Assembly (NCBI GenBank): GCA_039566865.1
Contig: CM076949.1
Span: 24,094,501 to 24,158,500 of the forward strand
DNA from: Aurelia coerulea
Taxonomy: Eukaryota > Cnidaria > Scyphozoa > Semaeostomeae > Ulmaridae
Direction of reading: 5' to 3'
DNA length: 64,000 nucleotides
Positions 24,470 through 37,100 of this stretch are shown here, piece by piece. Both the position numbers and the translations under genes were made by a program. Within the stretch, counting starts at the first letter, position 1. Each line of letters begins with the position of its first letter. The notes under the pieces were generated by a model. It searched no databases and was not told the DNA's origin. It saw only the letters and a list, made by a program, of their open reading frames with translations.

Positions 24470-24921
24470 GAGGTTCTCCTGTCATTTTGCATTGAAAGGA
24501 TTAGGATACTGCGTAGTGGAATTACTGCGAAGGAGCGTGCGAGTAATTCCCGCTTTTTTTCTTTCCCGCTTTTCAAAAAGGAACATCTGCGTATGAGAGT
24601 AGAGATGTGTCTAATCTTTCATCCAATAGTTGATGTCTTTACTTCTCAAAACTGCAGAACGTATGTACACTGATAAAAAGTCGAGTCAAGAAAACAACTG
24701 CAATTTAGATATCTTCAGTGTCATTATAAAATCATTTTATGAAATAAAAGACAAAAAAGCAACAATTAACAATAAATAAAGCATAAAATAAGCTAGTCTC
24801 TTAGATATTTGGGCTTGGTCCGTTGTGGTGCAAGCTGAATCCATCAAGTCATCAAGTTTAATCATCTAAAACACGTGATGATAATCAAACTTCAGGCAAA
24901 ATCCGTGAAGCATTATAGACC

Positions 24922-24977
24922 TAGCCTGCGTGCAGACTCAACTATCCTTTAGGATAGTCGAGTCTGCACGCAGGCTA
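24922..24977. mobile_element. 56-bp hAT-like miniature element, TAGCCTGCGTGCAGACTC ends
   Basis: TAGCCTGCGTGCAGACTC and its exact complement enclose a small hairpin ACTATCCTTTAGGATAGT. The exact 8-bp duplication TATAGACC flanks it (24914-24921 and 24978-24985), as made by hAT transposases. Another copy with its own duplication is at 53836-53915. Confidence 0.93.
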
Positions 24978-25016
24978 TATAGACCCACCTACAGGTGGGG
25001 GCGGGGCATTTAGTAT

Positions 25017-25022
25017 TTATTA
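25017..25022 (-). terminator. Candidate poly(A) signal of CYB5D2 (AATAAA on minus)
   Basis: TTTATT on plus reads AATAAA on minus, about 285 bp past the stop of the neuferricin gene. Support is motif and position only. Confidence 0.4.
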
Positions 25023-25305
25023 TTGCTAGTTGATATTGTATTAACGTGACAAACCCATTTGATAATAGTTACAGTCCAGTTCGACAATCCTTGCGTGTAA
25101 GACAGTACAATATTTCGGATCCCTTCCAAGGTCTATCATCAGCGTGTAAAAGTGGGCGTGAATCTCCATCAAGTAAGGACAGTAACAAAGGATACCAAAA
25201 AAGGCAAAACGTATTATGAAATTCAAAACGCCTGAACTCTTTTTTGGTGCACCCGGTGTAATGAAGAGGTGCATGCTTTATAACATTTTTACTGAAACAA
25301 CTGAC

Positions 25306-28300
25306 TTAGGACACGAGTTTACAAGAAACAGCAGAAACACCACAACCACTATACTGACGAAGCCTCGAGTCCCTCAGATCTTTTTCATTCACACATGCAC
25401 ATCTGTAATCAGTCTGTCCAGGCTTGAAAAACATCCTTGGAACTCCAACCCAATCTCGCTTGGTGCCACCGCTAGAAGATAAGAAAATGGGAAAGAACTA
25501 ATTTTGAGTTTCGAAAATATTTGTATCATATTACTTGGAAGGTACTATTTGATTACATGTATCTTTTTATAAGAAACTAAGAATTTGGGCCAGTACTGAA
25601 AATTTCTTAAAATTATCAGATTTTGAGTACTCCGAGTTTCTTACTAGTTTCTTAGAGGTTCCATAACAATCTTCATGTTCACTACCTGTGCCCTCGTAAA
25701 CGTTTCAAAACCAAGTTTTTCGAAGTCTTTCCAATTTTTAAACATTACTCAAGTACCTTACGAGTAATATGATACAGGAAACAAGTGAAAGTAAAGTAAA
25801 AATATTTCAAGGATTTTCTTTATCAAAACAAATAGTTTTCCCAGTACTGGAGTTTCTTAATTTTTTGGCGATCTGAGAGTTGAGTTTCTTATGGGCAGTT
25901 TCTTGTGAAAGAAAATACGTGTAACGTCTAAAACTTAGCCTGTGTTCCAGCTAAAACTTCGTTTTGAAATGTTCAGGATGGCAACAGGCAGTAAATATGA
26001 CGATTGTTATGGAACCATTAAGTAACTCGTAAGAAACTCGAGTACTCAAAACCTGACAATTTGAGAAACTTTCAGAACTGGTTCAAATGCTTAATTTCTT
26101 ATAAAAAATACATGTACTCAAACAAACGCAAACTTGTCGCAAACTTGTTCCGGCGGGCCTGTTCAGTAATATTTTTCTTGCAACTGCCATCCAAAAGATT
26201 ATACCGGGTTTTGTTAGAGCTGTTAAATATTAGTGACTGGTTGAGGGTAAATAAACTAAGTGCGAACCCCCAAAAAACTGAATTTATGGTTATTGGTCAC
26301 CAACGTAGAATAAATTAAATAGGTGAGCTTCCTTCGCTTTATAAAATAAAACGTGAGGAGAAAACCAAATCTCTAGGTGTCATTATCAATGTAAGGCTGA
26401 AGTGGAAGGATCATTATGTTAGTTGATGGTTTATCATCTTTGAAAAAACTTAAAAACCTTCTTCCCCAAGCAAAGTTATGCAATGTATATCACGCTCTCT
26501 TTGAGAGTCACCTACGCTACGGAAACGTAGCATGGGGCAGCTTTTCTTCATCCGAACTTCAAGCACTTCAAAGTTTCCAAGACAGAGCCCTATCAATTAT
26601 TGAACGCGCAACATTTAAGGAACAATGGACTAAGAAATGGCTAAGCGTTGAGAATCTTATTCGTTTTGGTCGCTCTGTTATGGTATACAAGATTGTAAAC
26701 AAGCTATGTCCTGGAAGCCTATGGAATATGTTCCAATAGAGATGCTCTGCATCAAAATATAATGCGAGGGATAACAGAGATCTCCATATTCCCAAGCTAA
26801 ACCTTGAATTTGCCAAGGAAGGGTTTCATTACTCTGGCATTAAGGCTTGGAATAATATTCGAATTAATATCAGAGAACTGTCTTTGCTACGCCTGTTTCA
26901 AATACATCTAAAAAGGCATTTGATGAACCTTGATGATTAATTCAAACCCTCTCAAGAACGATTCCCTGGAAGATTCCCTTGGAAGACTTGCCGTATTCAT
27001 CTACCTCAATGGCAATTAAAGCACGACCCCTAGGAAGAGCAGCCCATTAGGTTTTCAAACATCTACTTTAGGACTTCGTGCCTAAATATTAATGATATGA
27101 TATATAATATGATACATGATCAGCTGTACTTAAATATTGTATTTATATTAATTTAGGATCAGATTTGTATTTTCATGTTTAGGATTTTTGTAGGGTTTTT
27201 CAAATGAAGGGATATCGTCATGAGCAAATTATAAAAAAACTTTTGCGCTTTTCGCATTTTTGGTCAAAATTCACGAAAGATTATGCCGTAAAATTTCTTA
27301 AAATATGGAATCAAATATTTATATAATCAAATAATGATTTTCTTCTTGTTATTTAATGAAATGCAAGGAACTTCAATACGATCTTGTTTTGCAACAAACC
27401 TTTTGAACTATGCTACAAACGAGCAGAGGAATAGAAGATTCAGAGGGCGCATGGAAGAGTCGAGGGACAATGGAGACATTACAAAATTTGACAAGAATCT
27501 TGATTCGCGAAATTTAATTCCCGCGAAATTTCCCATTTTGGCCTATTTGCGAGAGTTAATTCCAAAAATTTCACGTTCTTCCAACTTGCTTCCTGCCTCC
27601 CAACTTTCTTCCCGTGCAAGTTTCTTCCCATTAAAGTACTTAGCGGCATATTTGTGCCATATGATTTCGTTGAATAACTTAGATGATTCACAATTGCACG
27701 CTGAGAGCATGTTGGAATGGAAATTTAGCGGTCACTAAAACAAGTTTTGCCGTTTGCCGTTATGTAAGATGATGTAAGATGTACGATGAATTATTCACCT
27801 AGCGGAATGGACCGAAAAGAACTTCAACTTTCGGGTGAGTCAGAAAAAAGTTGTCACTTTCGAAAATTCGTAGCACCACAAGTACTTCATGGATTTGAAT
27901 GATTCAAATTCTAGTTAAAAGCCAAAAGATCGAAGTATTTTTGTGATTTTTCTCGTCTACTTCCGAATACTGCAAATATAGGTAGATTTAACTTTACCAA
28001 AATTTCATGGTTGCAAAATGACCAAAAAGGGGCCGAAAACACTTAATCAAATCATTAGGATGCTCCTCACACAGAACAATACGCACAGGCGTTTCACCTC
28101 TCTCAAGAGTTATAAGACATAGATTCTCGAACAGATACCAAAGATTTTCAATCCCATGGCAATAGATGTGCAGACGATATCTCTCACCCATGAGAAATTG
28201 AATTTTCTCTGTTGTTCTGAGCGAGGAGTCCTTTATGATTTGATCAAGCATTTTAGGTTTTTTTCAAAGAAGTTGCCGCTGAAAGGAGCAGCAGAACTTG

Positions 28301-31300
28301 GTCAGTCTTGTTTTGAATTTTTAAGGCTCTGCTACCCTATGATAAGTGATACGCATTTTGATACCACCAAGTTTTTGCAAACTTGAATTTACAAATTTTT
28401 CCAGAGCTTGTAAGAAGGGGGGAAAATCACAAAAATACTTCAATCTTTTGGCTGTCAAGAAAATATTTATTCATTCCAATCCATCCACTACTCTTGATGC
28501 TATGAATTTTCAGAAGTGGGAACTCTTTTCTGGTGAAAATTCGTAATGCGAAGGATACTTGAGGTACACGTTTTTTTCTATATAAGAAACTGGTTTATAA
28601 GAAACTAGTACTAGGATGGCAAAAAATTTAAGAAACTCTAGTACTATGCTTGAGAATTGCTAAGAAAATTTTAAAGCCAAATACAAGGACATCATGGGAA
28701 AATTATCGTTGAGCCTTTATTTTTTGGTAATATTCATGATAAATTTATGTTTTGAGTAAATTAGAACTCTCCTTCTTGCTACAAACTGTGCTGTCTGTCA
28801 AGAAACGAATATGAGGCAGTGGTAGAGGCTGCATGCATCAAAGAAATAAGAAACAAATTAAGAAACCTTTAGTACTAAAAAGCTGAAATATTCACGCGAA
28901 ATTAAGAAACTTTTAGTACTATGGCCTTATCCAAGTTTCTTATAAAAGAAAAAACGTGTAGTGGAATAAATCAAAGTTTGATTGATGGCTGAAAGTCTAA
29001 ACACGGGCTGTGGGAAATGCTAAATTTAAGAAAAGGTTTATGTATGATACATCGACTTGTAATATATATATTGTATACTCTTAGTAGATTTATTTTAGAC
29101 ATTGTAAAAATTTTGTAAAATTTTAGGCCAGATCTAGCTCTAATCAGCATAGGGCTCAAATCTTTCAAATGTTTAAAAAGGTTGGTGTAAAATTCTTTTG
29201 CAGTTTTCTTTGAATTGGATGGCTTGAAAGGAACTTATGGTACTTTGCTGTAAATCTGCCATGGAAATTTTATGATATCTTAATTTTTTTCAAAATGGCC
29301 GCAATTTCATTATTTTTGACAAAATTCATGGAAAATTTTGAAAACATTATTTAAACGATCGTAAATCCTAAACTAATAGAGGAAGCATTATATAACCTTC
29401 AAAGAAACCATATAGTTTATGAAGGTCTACAATATGGTGGCAAGCAGAAATCTGTAGCTTTTCTAGTTTAGGATTTAGAAATTTGATGACATCATAGCCT
29501 CAAATTTAATAAATGCCGCCATTTTGAACTAACAAAGATATCAATAAATTTCTAAAAATGAATAAATAAATGGTGATGATGATGATGTGACGAAAAGGTT
29601 TTTATACCTTTCATTTGAGCACCATAGTTCTGTGCCCTCCTCTTTGGACCACTTGGAATTGCAGTCTGGAAAACGAATTTTATCTTCTTTATCTTTTTCC
29701 TTAGAAAGTTGAGCTTTCTTGACCTTCTCATGGAAGTTTTTCAGTGCTTCAGTCTCATGGCCAACTTCATCATAAAAGTTTCCAATCACATTGCCCACAT
29801 ATTTGTATTCGTCATTATAAAATTTTGCCCATTCAGACAGAGCAAGACAATCTTCATCCTTCATTCCTTCTAAATCATCAATCAGACCAGCTTTATTAAA
29901 GTCCCCTGTGACAAAGGCTCTTGATCCATCCACACCTGAAAAAAGAAAAAAATCTTCAAATCAATAAATGGTACACTCATTCTTTTATGAGAAACCAACG
30001 TCTCTGTGGCTGGTACTGTACACAGTTAGTTTCTTAAATTTATGACACTTGCTGCCAAAAGTTTCTAATGAGTTTCTTTACAGGATAAAGTTTTCAATCC
30101 CATGGCAGTAAATATGCAGACAACACCCATTACTCACAAAGTGTACTTTTGTGTAACCAGTTATGGAAAGTAGGGCAATTTTCACTGACGTCTCAGGTCT
30201 ACAAGAAGAGTCATCTATTGTTTATCTTTGACTGCTGTGAATACCCTAGATTGTTTCTCTCAGGTGTGCAAGTACTACATTTTGCACACAGGCTGTTTCA
30301 GAAGTTTCTTTTTTGATATGATCAAGCTTTTCATGATGTTTTTTAGGTATTTCACAAACAAGGGATGTCATAAAAGCATGAAAAACATGAAAAAAATACT
30401 ATGGTCTTTCAGCTATCACACATAATTTATTCAATTCCAATCCATCCAGTTGTACTCTTGGAACAATGAATTTTCCAGTTACACCTGATGATATAACCAC
30501 AGGGGGTCCAGGTATGCCAGTAAAGACTGTAGTTTTGGTTTCTTTGGTTCCCTGTGATCTGGATTATGAAAACAGCAGCTATGTAATTTGATCATCATTG
30601 CGGTCCGCCTGCTATTGTTCCAGTATAATATAGTAAAGCTCTTGGTCTTGTTTTCTTTTCTCTTTTCTTACCGTTACGATGGGCAAAATTTGAAAAATCT
30701 ATGAACTCAAACGGCAAAAATAGCAGGCCGATCACAATGATGATGTAATCTGTATCAAATTAAACATCTGTTGTTTTCATTATCCGGATCACAGGGAACC
30801 AAAGGAACCAAAAACTACATACAGTCTTCACTGACACTCCTCGACTCCCTGTGATACAGATACAAATTATAATTTTTTTGCTGAGAAAAACGTTTATCTT
30901 TAAAAAAAAAAGAATTTTTGATAAAAGGTATTTTCTTGAAATGATTATCATTTTAAATAAATGCAAATGCCTTAAATGTCTTTTTTAACTTTCAGACTCT
31001 TGTAAAAATCAGACCATTGGATCTATCACAAATCGCTGACACGGTTTCGTAGTTATATGCTTCATAACCCTGTGTGCCAAGTTTCAAGCGATTCGATTGG
31101 CCTGTTGGGTACACAAAGATTTTTTATTACCCACCAGTACTCCGGAATCCTGTTTCGAGAAATCAGGCTTTTATCAAAATGAAGCAAAAATTGCGGGAAA
31201 TACGATTATGCATGAAAAGTCAAGCAATAAGGCTTAAGTGTGGTATTGGTAAAGCATTATATCAATAACATAGCAGCACGGGATGTCACGAACATAGCTG

Positions 31301-31918
31301 CAAGGTCAAGTGAGTTTACTTTAATCCCCTAATGTATATTCCCGCAGTTTTTGAGAAACATGATTGCTCCTTTTAAAATGCTCAAATTTATCTATAAGTA
31401 ATTGTGACTATTTCTGGAAGTGAGTTGGTTTAAACAGTCCTCAAATGCTCGTACCATCAGATTATGACAAAAACGAAAAATCAAAAATTTGTCGTCTGAA
31501 CAGTTACAGTAACCTTAAGAAAAACGTTTATCTTTTCACACATCATTCTGAAACTTTTGTTTGTTGTACCTGTAAAAAAAGAATAAGATCCATCCTTCCC
31601 ATAATGCTGTTTTCCTGCACTAACATCAAAAACTCTTCCTAAGATTGCCAGATAGATTTTCCCTGTTGAAACTTTTGCACCATATTTTGCTAGTTCTTCT
31701 TTCGTAAACACAGGTATGTCTCCTTCATGTTTGAGGCCTCGAATATCGTGAATCATCTGCAGAATTGGATCGTACTTGAACCAAAATGGGAGGATGATAC
31801 TTGTAGCTAAGATGACAATTGCAGTTGAATAAATTATCATTGTCATATTTGGGTTCCAGGAGAAGAAAGGCTGCTCGTGTTTCTTCTCATCTCCTTCAAG
31901 GTTCGCCTGTGACTCCAT
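25306..31918 (-). CDS. CYB5D2: Neuferricin (cytochrome b5 domain-containing protein 2), three exons
   Basis: Minus-strand exons are 31918-31570, 29935-29608 and 25471-25306; phases 1 and 2 match at both junctions, giving 280 residues (human about 264). Neuferricin is a secreted/membrane haem-binding protein of the MAPR family linked to neural differentiation. Seen here: an N-terminal hydrophobic anchor (residues 26-47), then a cytochrome-b5-like domain from about 68 with VFTKEELAKY, GRVFDVSAGKQHYG, and SRAFVTGDF across the first junction. The third exon supplies RDWVGVPRMFFKPG, RCACVN and YSGCG...SC, the family's Cys-bearing tail; it is short and hidden among other frames. Donors are GTACAA and GTATAA; acceptors are TTTTCAG and CTTCTAG. 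Intron 2 (4.1 kb) holds a LINE remnant and three inverted-repeat elements. The start ATG follows directly after the promoter region shared with UNC80. Confidence 0.93.
25555..25925. mobile_element. Foldback element, ACACGTAT / TATAAGAAACT ends
   Basis: The left ACATGTATCTTTTTATAAGAAACT and the right AGTTTCTTGTGAAAGAAAATACGTGT are inverted, with many GTTTCTTA motifs inside. It is related to 28570-28962. It lies in CYB5D2 intron 2. Confidence 0.6.
26180..26940 (+). pseudogene. Decayed LINE reverse transcriptase, 3' part
   Basis: In pieces the frame reads SDWLRVNKLSANPQKTEFMV, then KTKSLGVII..LKWKDHY, FESHLRYGNVAWG, LQSFQDRALSII and a closing GIKAWNNI. This is the order of the thumb and C-terminal region in CR1/L2/RTE-like LINEs. 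In-frame stops (near 26317, 26420 and 26737) and a shift show it is dead. It is antisense to CYB5D2 within intron 2. The upstream RT core (FADD box) is missing. Confidence 0.85.
27831..28545. mobile_element. TA-type foldback element, CGGGTGAGTCAG ends
   Basis: It starts with TCGGGTGAGTCAGAAAAAAG and ends near 28545 with CTTTTCTGGTGAAAATTCG. Internal arms match those of 10978-11595, such as AGCCAAAAGATCGAAGTATT and AATACTTCAATCTTTTGGCT. The ends are worn; the TA flanks are no longer clear. It lies in CYB5D2 intron 2. Confidence 0.75.
28570..28962. mobile_element. Foldback element, TACACGTTTTTTTCTATATA ends
   Basis: TACACGTTTTTTTCTATATA + AGAAACTGG at the left is inverted at the right as AGTTTCTTATAAAAGAAAAA + ACGTGTA. 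AAGAAACTCTAGTACTA-like motifs repeat in both arms. It lies in CYB5D2 intron 2. Confidence 0.75.
29147..29572. mobile_element. CRE-box MITE, copy 3 (right end lost)
   Basis: The left end is AGCATAGGGCTCAAATCTTT; the body includes GGATGGCTTGAAAGGAACTT and GTAGACCTTCATAAAC-like sequence read on the opposite strand. The box is degenerate here (TGACATCA). The right terminal arm stops near 29572 within 40 bp of the CYB5D2 exon 2 donor. Confidence 0.8.
30068..30480. mobile_element. Fragments of the TA-type foldback family
   Basis: GTTTTCAATCCCATGGCAGT (30091) and ATTCAATTCCAATCCATCCA (30431) match internal parts of the elements at 10978 and 27831. Terminal repeats are missing or worn. It lies in CYB5D2 intron 1. 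Confidence 0.55.
30499..30856. mobile_element. Foldback element, CACAGGG ends
   Basis: The arms pair ACTGTAGTTTTGGTTTCTTT + GGTTCCCTGTGATC with GATCACAGGGAACC + AAAGGAACCAAAAACTACAT; a second pair is ATTGCGGTCCGCCTGCTATT and its complement near 30722. It ends near CTCCCTGTG. It lies in CYB5D2 intron 1. No target duplication fixed. Confidence 0.7.
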
Positions 31919-32502
31919 TTCTTTATATTTTAGGATTGCCTTGCTGTTTCAACGTCTCTGTAGTTTGTCGTGTTTATGTGTTTGTGGTTTGTTTATGCTC
32001 AAAAAAGATGCTGAATTATCATTTAGGCCCTTTTAATTCCAAATCCAAATCGAGGCGAGAGGCACATACGTCATAGCTGCGCCCTCGCAGTTCATGCGGA
32101 AGAAAATCAGTACTTTGTAGGAAATCCTGAGCAAACTTCCTTCATTTGTTGTCCGCATCATGTTACTTGCAAGGTATTTGATGAGTACAAGCTTGAGTAC
32201 ATTTTTTCATAAGAAACTGATTTGTAAGAAAGAAAGAGGCAAGCACTATATTTTGAACATAACAGATAGTAAGATTTCAATTACGTAATATTTTGAACAT
32301 AACAACTTACAAGAAACTCGGGGTTCTCAAAATGGTCAAAATCTGATATGAATCGTCAGGAATCATGAGAGAAAACTACCTAAAAAATCTAGTCAATAGA
32401 TGCGAGGGGTGTTTACGTAATTTGCAACGCTGAAAAACATCTATTCATCACTAGATTTGAGAATTGTGTCTACTACAATTAGGAACACCGAAAGACACCT
32501 AT

Positions 32503-33030
32503 GCCAGGGACCGCGCATCGATTTCAAAGTGGGGGGGGGGGGGCTGAACGGCGAACGAAGTGCCCCCGGAAAATGTTTTGAGACCACGCCCTTTAGAACG
32601 TTGGAAAACGCCCTTTTCAATAAAAGACTTGCCTCTTAATACGTCCATATTTATACTGTATACAGTTTGGTTCAAAAAAGATTTCAATTACCATGAAAAG
32701 AGACATCGTTACAACCAACAAAATTAGCAGCAAAGCCTTCTCAACTCTAAAAACTATTACCACTGAAGATCTGTGAGAGTAAATGTGGCAAAGTTGGATG
32801 ACTATTCTTATTTTTAACGAAATCGTTAGCAATTTCGAAGGGGGACATTGTGTTTGCTCGTTGTTTATGAAATCTAGCCATTTGAGAAGGTCTCTCAGCA
32901 AATGCAGCAGTTGCGTGTATGAAAATATTGAAAATTCCATGTTTGTGAAAATGTTTAGACCTATCTTTGAAAAAAGTGGGGGGGGGGGCTTTAGCCTCCC
33001 CTAGCCCAATGGCTGCGCGGTCCCTGCCTA
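32503..33030. mobile_element. hAT-like foldback element, CAGGGACCGCGC ends
   Basis: The left CAGGGACCGCGCATCG...GTGGGGGGGG and the right CCCCCCC...GGCTGCGCGGTCCCTG are inverted. CCTATG flanks both sides but no clean 8-bp duplication can be set. The left arm also shows AACGCCCTTTTCAATAAAAG. No coding capacity. Confidence 0.6.
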
Positions 33031-33298
33031 TGGGCCTATAAGTATCCGTAATAAATTTGTACAAGATAGATACCAAAAGAGTCAAAACACGGAGACTTTT
33101 CTTAGCACACAAAGGCCTTTTAATCTGATGTTATCATCAGAGTGTGACAAATGTATGCATAATTTATTTCTTAAGTAGTATATTTTCCTAGTGCTCTAAC
33201 TAAAGTTTCGTAATTTTTCATAAAAGTGCATGGGTATTTTCAGGGGATTTTCAGCGAATTGTATACATGGTGTCAAGTGCCAGATTCGGTTGCAACTG

Positions 33299-33617
33299 AA
33301 GAAGACATGAATTATTATCTAGCTGAATGAAAATGAGCTGTTTTATATGCTATGCTTCGATTAGATTAGACGAGAATTCTCACGAAATGGTACTTTATCG
33401 TACTCCTGGTGTCAATCTTCGTGTCAACTGTCAGATTCCCAACCGACCGAAAGTGCCAATCTTTTCTATGGTGACAATATTGACGCTGCGAAGGAATACT
33501 CCGCAACCACGGTTGGGCCAGACAGAATGGCCTAAAGTTGTGACTTGGAGAAGACATAAAATATTATCTTGCTGAATGAAAATGAGCTGTTTTATATGTT
33601 ATGCTTTGATTAACTAT
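33299..33617 (+). repeat. Local direct duplication, two copies about 252 bp apart
   Basis: A ~70-bp segment with AGCTGAATGAAAATGAGCTG and TTTTATATGCTATGCTTCGA appears near 33320 and again near 33572 with few changes. Both lie upstream of UNC80 exon 1. Confidence 0.8.
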
Positions 33618-34122
33618 TAAATGAGCCGCTTGCTGCATTAGAAAATGGCTTAATGGTGGTATGAAATCAAATATTGACAAGCTGGACGAAGAACATCTGC
33701 GCTGAGATAAACTTTAATCGAGTCGAGCTCGAGGTGGTGTGCGGTGTGAGCATTGAAAAGACAGACGAGCTCAGCCAGGCAGCCAGCCATTCCCGCCCGT
33801 GTGGATTTTGAATGATAAGCCGTGCGCTGTGGCCGGGTTCATTTCAAACTTGCACAACACATTTGCGATAGTTCTCAGTTGAAAGCTGCAATGTCAAAGA
33901 AAGGTGAAAGTTTGACTTGACATCGCTGACAGTGTCGTATCTGACTCCATATTTATTAGCTTAGATGGCGCTGAGGTCTGAGGAACCTCGCTACTGCCTG
34001 TTTTCAAATAACACAATATCGCATAACTTGCAGTGCTGATGACAACTTGAATTGATTATGTTATGGACAGGCAAGGAATGCAATTGCAGTTTTGAATGAA
34101 TGTAAAAGGAAAAAGTGAATGA

Positions 34123-37100
34123 ATGATGGAAGTCGAAGATGATGTCAAATTGCCGCTTGAAATACAAATGTGGCTGTTGGAACAGTCAGGGTAAATATCA
34201 TTAAATATTTTTATGCGTTGGAAATAAATTTAATTTGTATCCTCGTATCACCATCAATCGGAAAGCTCAAAAACAAACGCAGCTTAGAAATTTAAGGCAT
34301 CTTGCATCGAATTATTCGCTGCTCTTCAGAATGGAAACATAATGATTGCTTGAACATATTTAATTTAACCAGAAGAGAGCTTGTATTGCAGAGCAATCCT
34401 TTGCAGTTGACTGCTCAATATCGGAATTATTTGGCTTAGCTTTATACATTGCATCAAGTCATGGCTCATCTCAAATAATTCTTATTGAAACCCTTTAAGA
34501 TATTTGTAAAACAAAAATTGGCTTGCACACTAAATTCCTTTGCAGTTCATCATTATCTTTGATGGATTTCAAGATTTGGCTCATCTCATCCCTCCCAAAT
34601 AATTTTCATTTAAACCATCCAAATGTTTATAAAACAAAAAATTGGCTTTAGCACCGAGATCCCTCTGAGTTTTCCTATCAGATTAACAATCTTCAGATAT
34701 ATTTTAATTCAGGTATCAATATCAAAATTATAATTAAAAGTTCAAGCTAATATTGATATATTAATAAAAAAACAGAAATGGAAGCCTGTTCATTAAAATT
34801 TTGAGGTCACTTACTGGTGTTATATTCTCTTTCAAAGACATGTATTAAAATTTTAAAGGGCAACACCTAAATCTAACTTGCCTAATTATTTCTACACAGC
34901 TGGCATGTTGAAATATTTAAACAATCAAAGTTTCAAATTTTTTCAAAGAAATTTGCAGCCTTGAATATAAATGAGAGTTCAAGGGCTAACAAATACTGGG
35001 AATTATATTTGTAGAACTTTAATCAAGTTAAATTAGGAGTAGGTTTTAGCTATGAGCTAGAAGCTAGAGTTAAGTTTTCCTTATCTCAAGATTTAATCTG
35101 GTTTTACACTATAAGATACAGTTGGCAGTTTTTATAATAATAGGATGAAAAATTCTACAGTATGGACTTTAAAGTATTTCATGTAATCTGCTTGTTTCAT
35201 GTCAGCTAAGATACAGACAGATATTTTGCAAGTTTTATTTGTGCGCACATGATTCTATATTCAGCTGCACAATAAGCCTTCAGTTGTTCATAAGGGTTTG
35301 TTTAAGCATCCTTCAGTTTTGTTTTATTGTTGGACACTTTTTGGATACAATTGACTTTCTGATGCTAATCATTAGGAGATGTTTTAACTCACTTGTACCC
35401 AGCATTTGATTAAATATTAAAGCCTTAAAATGTTTGGGCACGCCAAATGAAAGACTTTTGAAAGTTGAGCAAATAAGTTAAAAATTGAAGGCTAGGGTCC
35501 ATGAAAAGGTACTATATCTAAACATCAATATTTAATAGATTATCGTCTCTGTTGCATATTTTTATCATGAATATCTTAGTTTGGAAGAGAAAATTTCATG
35601 CGTAGCTGGCTATACAGATCACATTAGGTAAACTTCAAGTTGTTGTATCAAACTTTATTTGCTAAGAGAATACTTTCCAAATCTGCTAAAGGACATGATA
35701 TAATGAGTTCAATTCATATTAAAGGGGCCCCCATCGTCAAAATGTAAACAAAACGATAATTTTTGCAGTTTTTTGAAAGGTGATATCAAACAGGATTTTC
35801 GAATTTTTTTTTAAAACGAAAATTGCTGTTTGGGCATTAATCCTTGTACTTCACTAAGGAACAAACCAAACATTCACATCTTCTATGATTGCTTGGATAT
35901 AAGTGGATTTTTAATGGTCACTTTTTTGTGGCTTGGGTGAAGCCACCAAACAAACTGCAGAGAACAATGGATGAACAATGGATAATCCCCGACACGTGCG
36001 AGTTTACGGATTTGTTTACTGTTTGGCGACTGAGCCCATTTAAGCTGCTGCTGGACTGAATTTTTATTGAACCATAACCTCTTTTGCAATGCAATGGTCT
36101 GTCAAGTAATTTCCTGACAAAATTATTACCTTCTTAGTTCTGATTGAGGAGGGGAGGGGCTTTTTTTGTTTGCAATACTGCAGACCAAAAACTTATTTTT
36201 GGCATTAAAACACCATGGTTCTAAGAATTATTAAGAGACTTAAACCTATATACAGTATTTTGCTCCTATTCTCAGTCATTGCAAGTGTATTTTTTTCAAT
36301 TTTTCAATTTCAATTTTTTTCAATTTTATGATGCTCAGGTTTGTGATCAATATCATATGTTGCAGAGAGAGGGATTGATAGGATCTAAAATTGATGAAAA
36401 TGATGTTTTGCAGCAAAATTTTGTCAGAAATAATAGTGATGATAGTAACCATTCTTTCATCTGTAGCAGTACAGACCACACAACTATTTGCTGCTGAAAT
36501 TTTCACCTGACATCTGATTTGAGACCAAGTTTAAATGCTTTTGTCGAGAAACAAGTTTGCTTCAAATTTTATTTCCTAAAATTAAAACATTTAAAAGTTT
36601 ATGGCAGAGAAGGCCTGCTTAGTGCCATATGAGCAGTCGATAGTATATTAATGTGGAATTTTGCAAGATTATCATTAATCCAAATCAATTTGAGGTTACC
36701 CTAGTAGAGAATGATTCCAAAAATAGATTAGTTCTGGATTGACCCATGAATAATCCATAAGAGTTATGAAAATTTAAAGTTTTCGCAAATATCTTTGACA
36801 CAAGTCACGTGACTTACTATACATCTGTAGCAGGCCTTGTAAATATCCAAATTAATGTTCTTGAAATCTAGAATTTTATGTTTAGACTTCACCACATATT
36901 TTTAGTTTCTGATGAGGACAAAATATGGTGCCTGCTAACCTGTCAGAGTGTCAAAATGATTAATTTTGACTGATTTCAGTTGTTTAAATTTTGACTGTAA
37001 TATTTAGTTATGCTTGAGGTGGGTATGTCACTGTTCAAACTATCAAAATATAATTGTGCCACCCAAATGCGCTCTTCTTCAGCTGGAAAATTTCCTACTT

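Larger units (their letters stand above)
31919..34122. promoter_or_regulatory. Divergent intergenic region between CYB5D2 and UNC80
   Basis: The two start codons are about 2.2 kb apart and face away from each other. The CYB5D2 side (32040-32100) and the UNC80 side (33720-33850) are more CpG-rich than the middle. The middle holds an inverted-repeat element (32503-33030) and a local duplication (33299-33617). A stop TGA at 34120-34122 directly precedes the UNC80 start, and two short upstream ATG frames lie at 34096-34122. No TATA box is evident. Confidence 0.5.

Noticed and set aside
27334..27738. 134-codon frame in CYB5D2 intron 2
   Set aside because: Antisense to the gene, low-complexity motifs such as CGCGAAATTTAATTCCCGCG at DNA level, and no protein family seen.
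32503..33030. Firm hAT call by 8-bp duplication
   Set aside because: CCTATG stands on both sides but offset, so an 8-bp duplication cannot be stated; kept only as hAT-like.
36279..36497. Open frame after CAG in UNC80 intron 1 as an alternative exon
   Set aside because: Phase does not match exon 1, it reads to a stop, and the conserved N-terminus is explained by the exon at 47894.
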